A DNA stretch of 23,593 nt from CAKSQL01 sp045606465 (GTDB lineage: Bacteria > Bacillota > Clostridia > UBA1381). Below the pieces are notes generated by a model, which was not told where the DNA came from, did no database searches, and worked only from the letters and a program-made list of their open reading frames with translations. Positions within the stretch are counted from its first letter, which is position 1; every line of letters begins with the position of its first letter. The stretch covers positions 1 through 23,593 of the forward strand of contig JAZURZ010000008.1 of assembly GCA_045606465.1 (NCBI GenBank), read 5' to 3'. A program made the translations under genes and the position numbers. Shown here one piece after another: positions 23,355-23,593 of the stretch.

Positions 23355-23593
23355 ATGACAAGAAAAAAATACAAGCTTTTAACCTATGAGGACAGAAAGA
23401 AGCTTGAAGAAATGTACTTGAACAACGAACGCCCTTCGGACATCGCCGACAAATTGGGCGTTCACACGGCTACAATTTACAAAGAATTGCAGCGCGGCGA
23501 CACGGGAGCGCTTGACAAGAACTTGCGTTCCGAATATAGCGCCGAACTTGCACAGCGTAAAACAACCGAAAGTTTAAAGAACCGCGGCCGCAA
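23355..23593 (+). CDS. Helix-turn-helix protein (IS30-like HTH), partial
   Basis: The ATG at 23355, preceded by TTGGAGG at 11 nt, opens a frame to the window end (79 complete codons). It reads MTRKKYKLLTYEDRKKLEEM, then a helix-turn-helix ADKLGVHTATIYKELQRGD, then a charged stretch. This is the HTH_38-type domain of IS30 transposases and of small regulators common in clostridial prophages and conjugative elements. The DNA is visibly richer in G and C than its neighbours (GCC, GGC, CGC codons). Length is unknown, so I cannot decide between regulator and transposase. Confidence 0.75.
   Translation, partial: MTRKKYKLLTYEDRKKLEEMYLNNERPSDIADKLGVHTATIYKELQRGDTGALDKNLRSEYSAELAQRKTTESLKNRGR

Noticed and set aside
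23583..23591. NotI site GCGGCCGC at the window end as a cloning-vector junction
   Set aside because: It lies in the open reading frame of the HTH protein as ordinary codons, with no vector sequence.
1..23593. CRISPR arrays, tRNA or rRNA genes
   Set aside because: No regularly spaced short repeats, no tRNA cloverleaf with GGTTCGA-type T-arm, and no rRNA sequence were seen on either strand.

Overview
The window looks like a chromosomal segment from a low-G+C, Gram-positive, spore-forming anaerobe of the class Clostridia. The evidence is AT-rich DNA with strong SD sites and TTGACA/TATAAT promoters, spore maturation genes spmA/spmB, a type III glutamine synthetase (GlnN), a SLH-domain surface protein, a type A RNase P RNA and a complete gatC/gatA with the start of gatB. 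No genus is claimed.

Layout. 1-2554 (minus): corrinoid adenosyltransferase - gatC - gatA - gatB (cut by the window edge), from a promoter at about 2.6 kb. 2669-2820: the solo end of an ISL3-type element and a terminator. 2861-5962 (minus): a 1033-aa SLH surface protein with two good promoters and a structured leader. 6508-7374 (plus): an M14 zinc peptidase, followed at once by the RNase P RNA gene (7407-7733). 7820-10343 (minus): a znuA-znuC-znuB-type metal ABC importer. 10344-11321: almost 1 kb without protein genes, holding two tandem, related, minus-strand structured RNA genes. 11322-13394 (minus): glnN. 13478-17041 (minus): glycolytic operon pgk-tpiA-gpmI. 17191-18284 (minus): spmA-spmB. 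18393-19733 (plus): thyA-folA, making dTMP and recycling the dihydrofolate. 19879-21072 (plus): membrane-anchored HtrA protease. 21072-21347: 3' remnant of an ISL3 transposase. 21404-22934 (minus): a TIM-barrel sugar isomerase/epimerase and rpe, behind a decayed beta-lactamase-family fragment whose promoter survives. 23355-end (plus): start of an HTH protein of the kind common in phages and mobile elements.

Most protein genes are ordinary housekeeping genes. The standout is the 10.45-11.15 kb region. Two RNA units each have a sigma-A-type promoter with a 17-bp spacer, a predicted start at the first base of a long inverted repeat, a nearly identical 3' half with compensatory changes, and a U-rich terminator whose G-U pairs work only on the minus strand. 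The 5' halves of the two units are unrelated in sequence but both fold into long hairpins. I do not recognise this RNA family.
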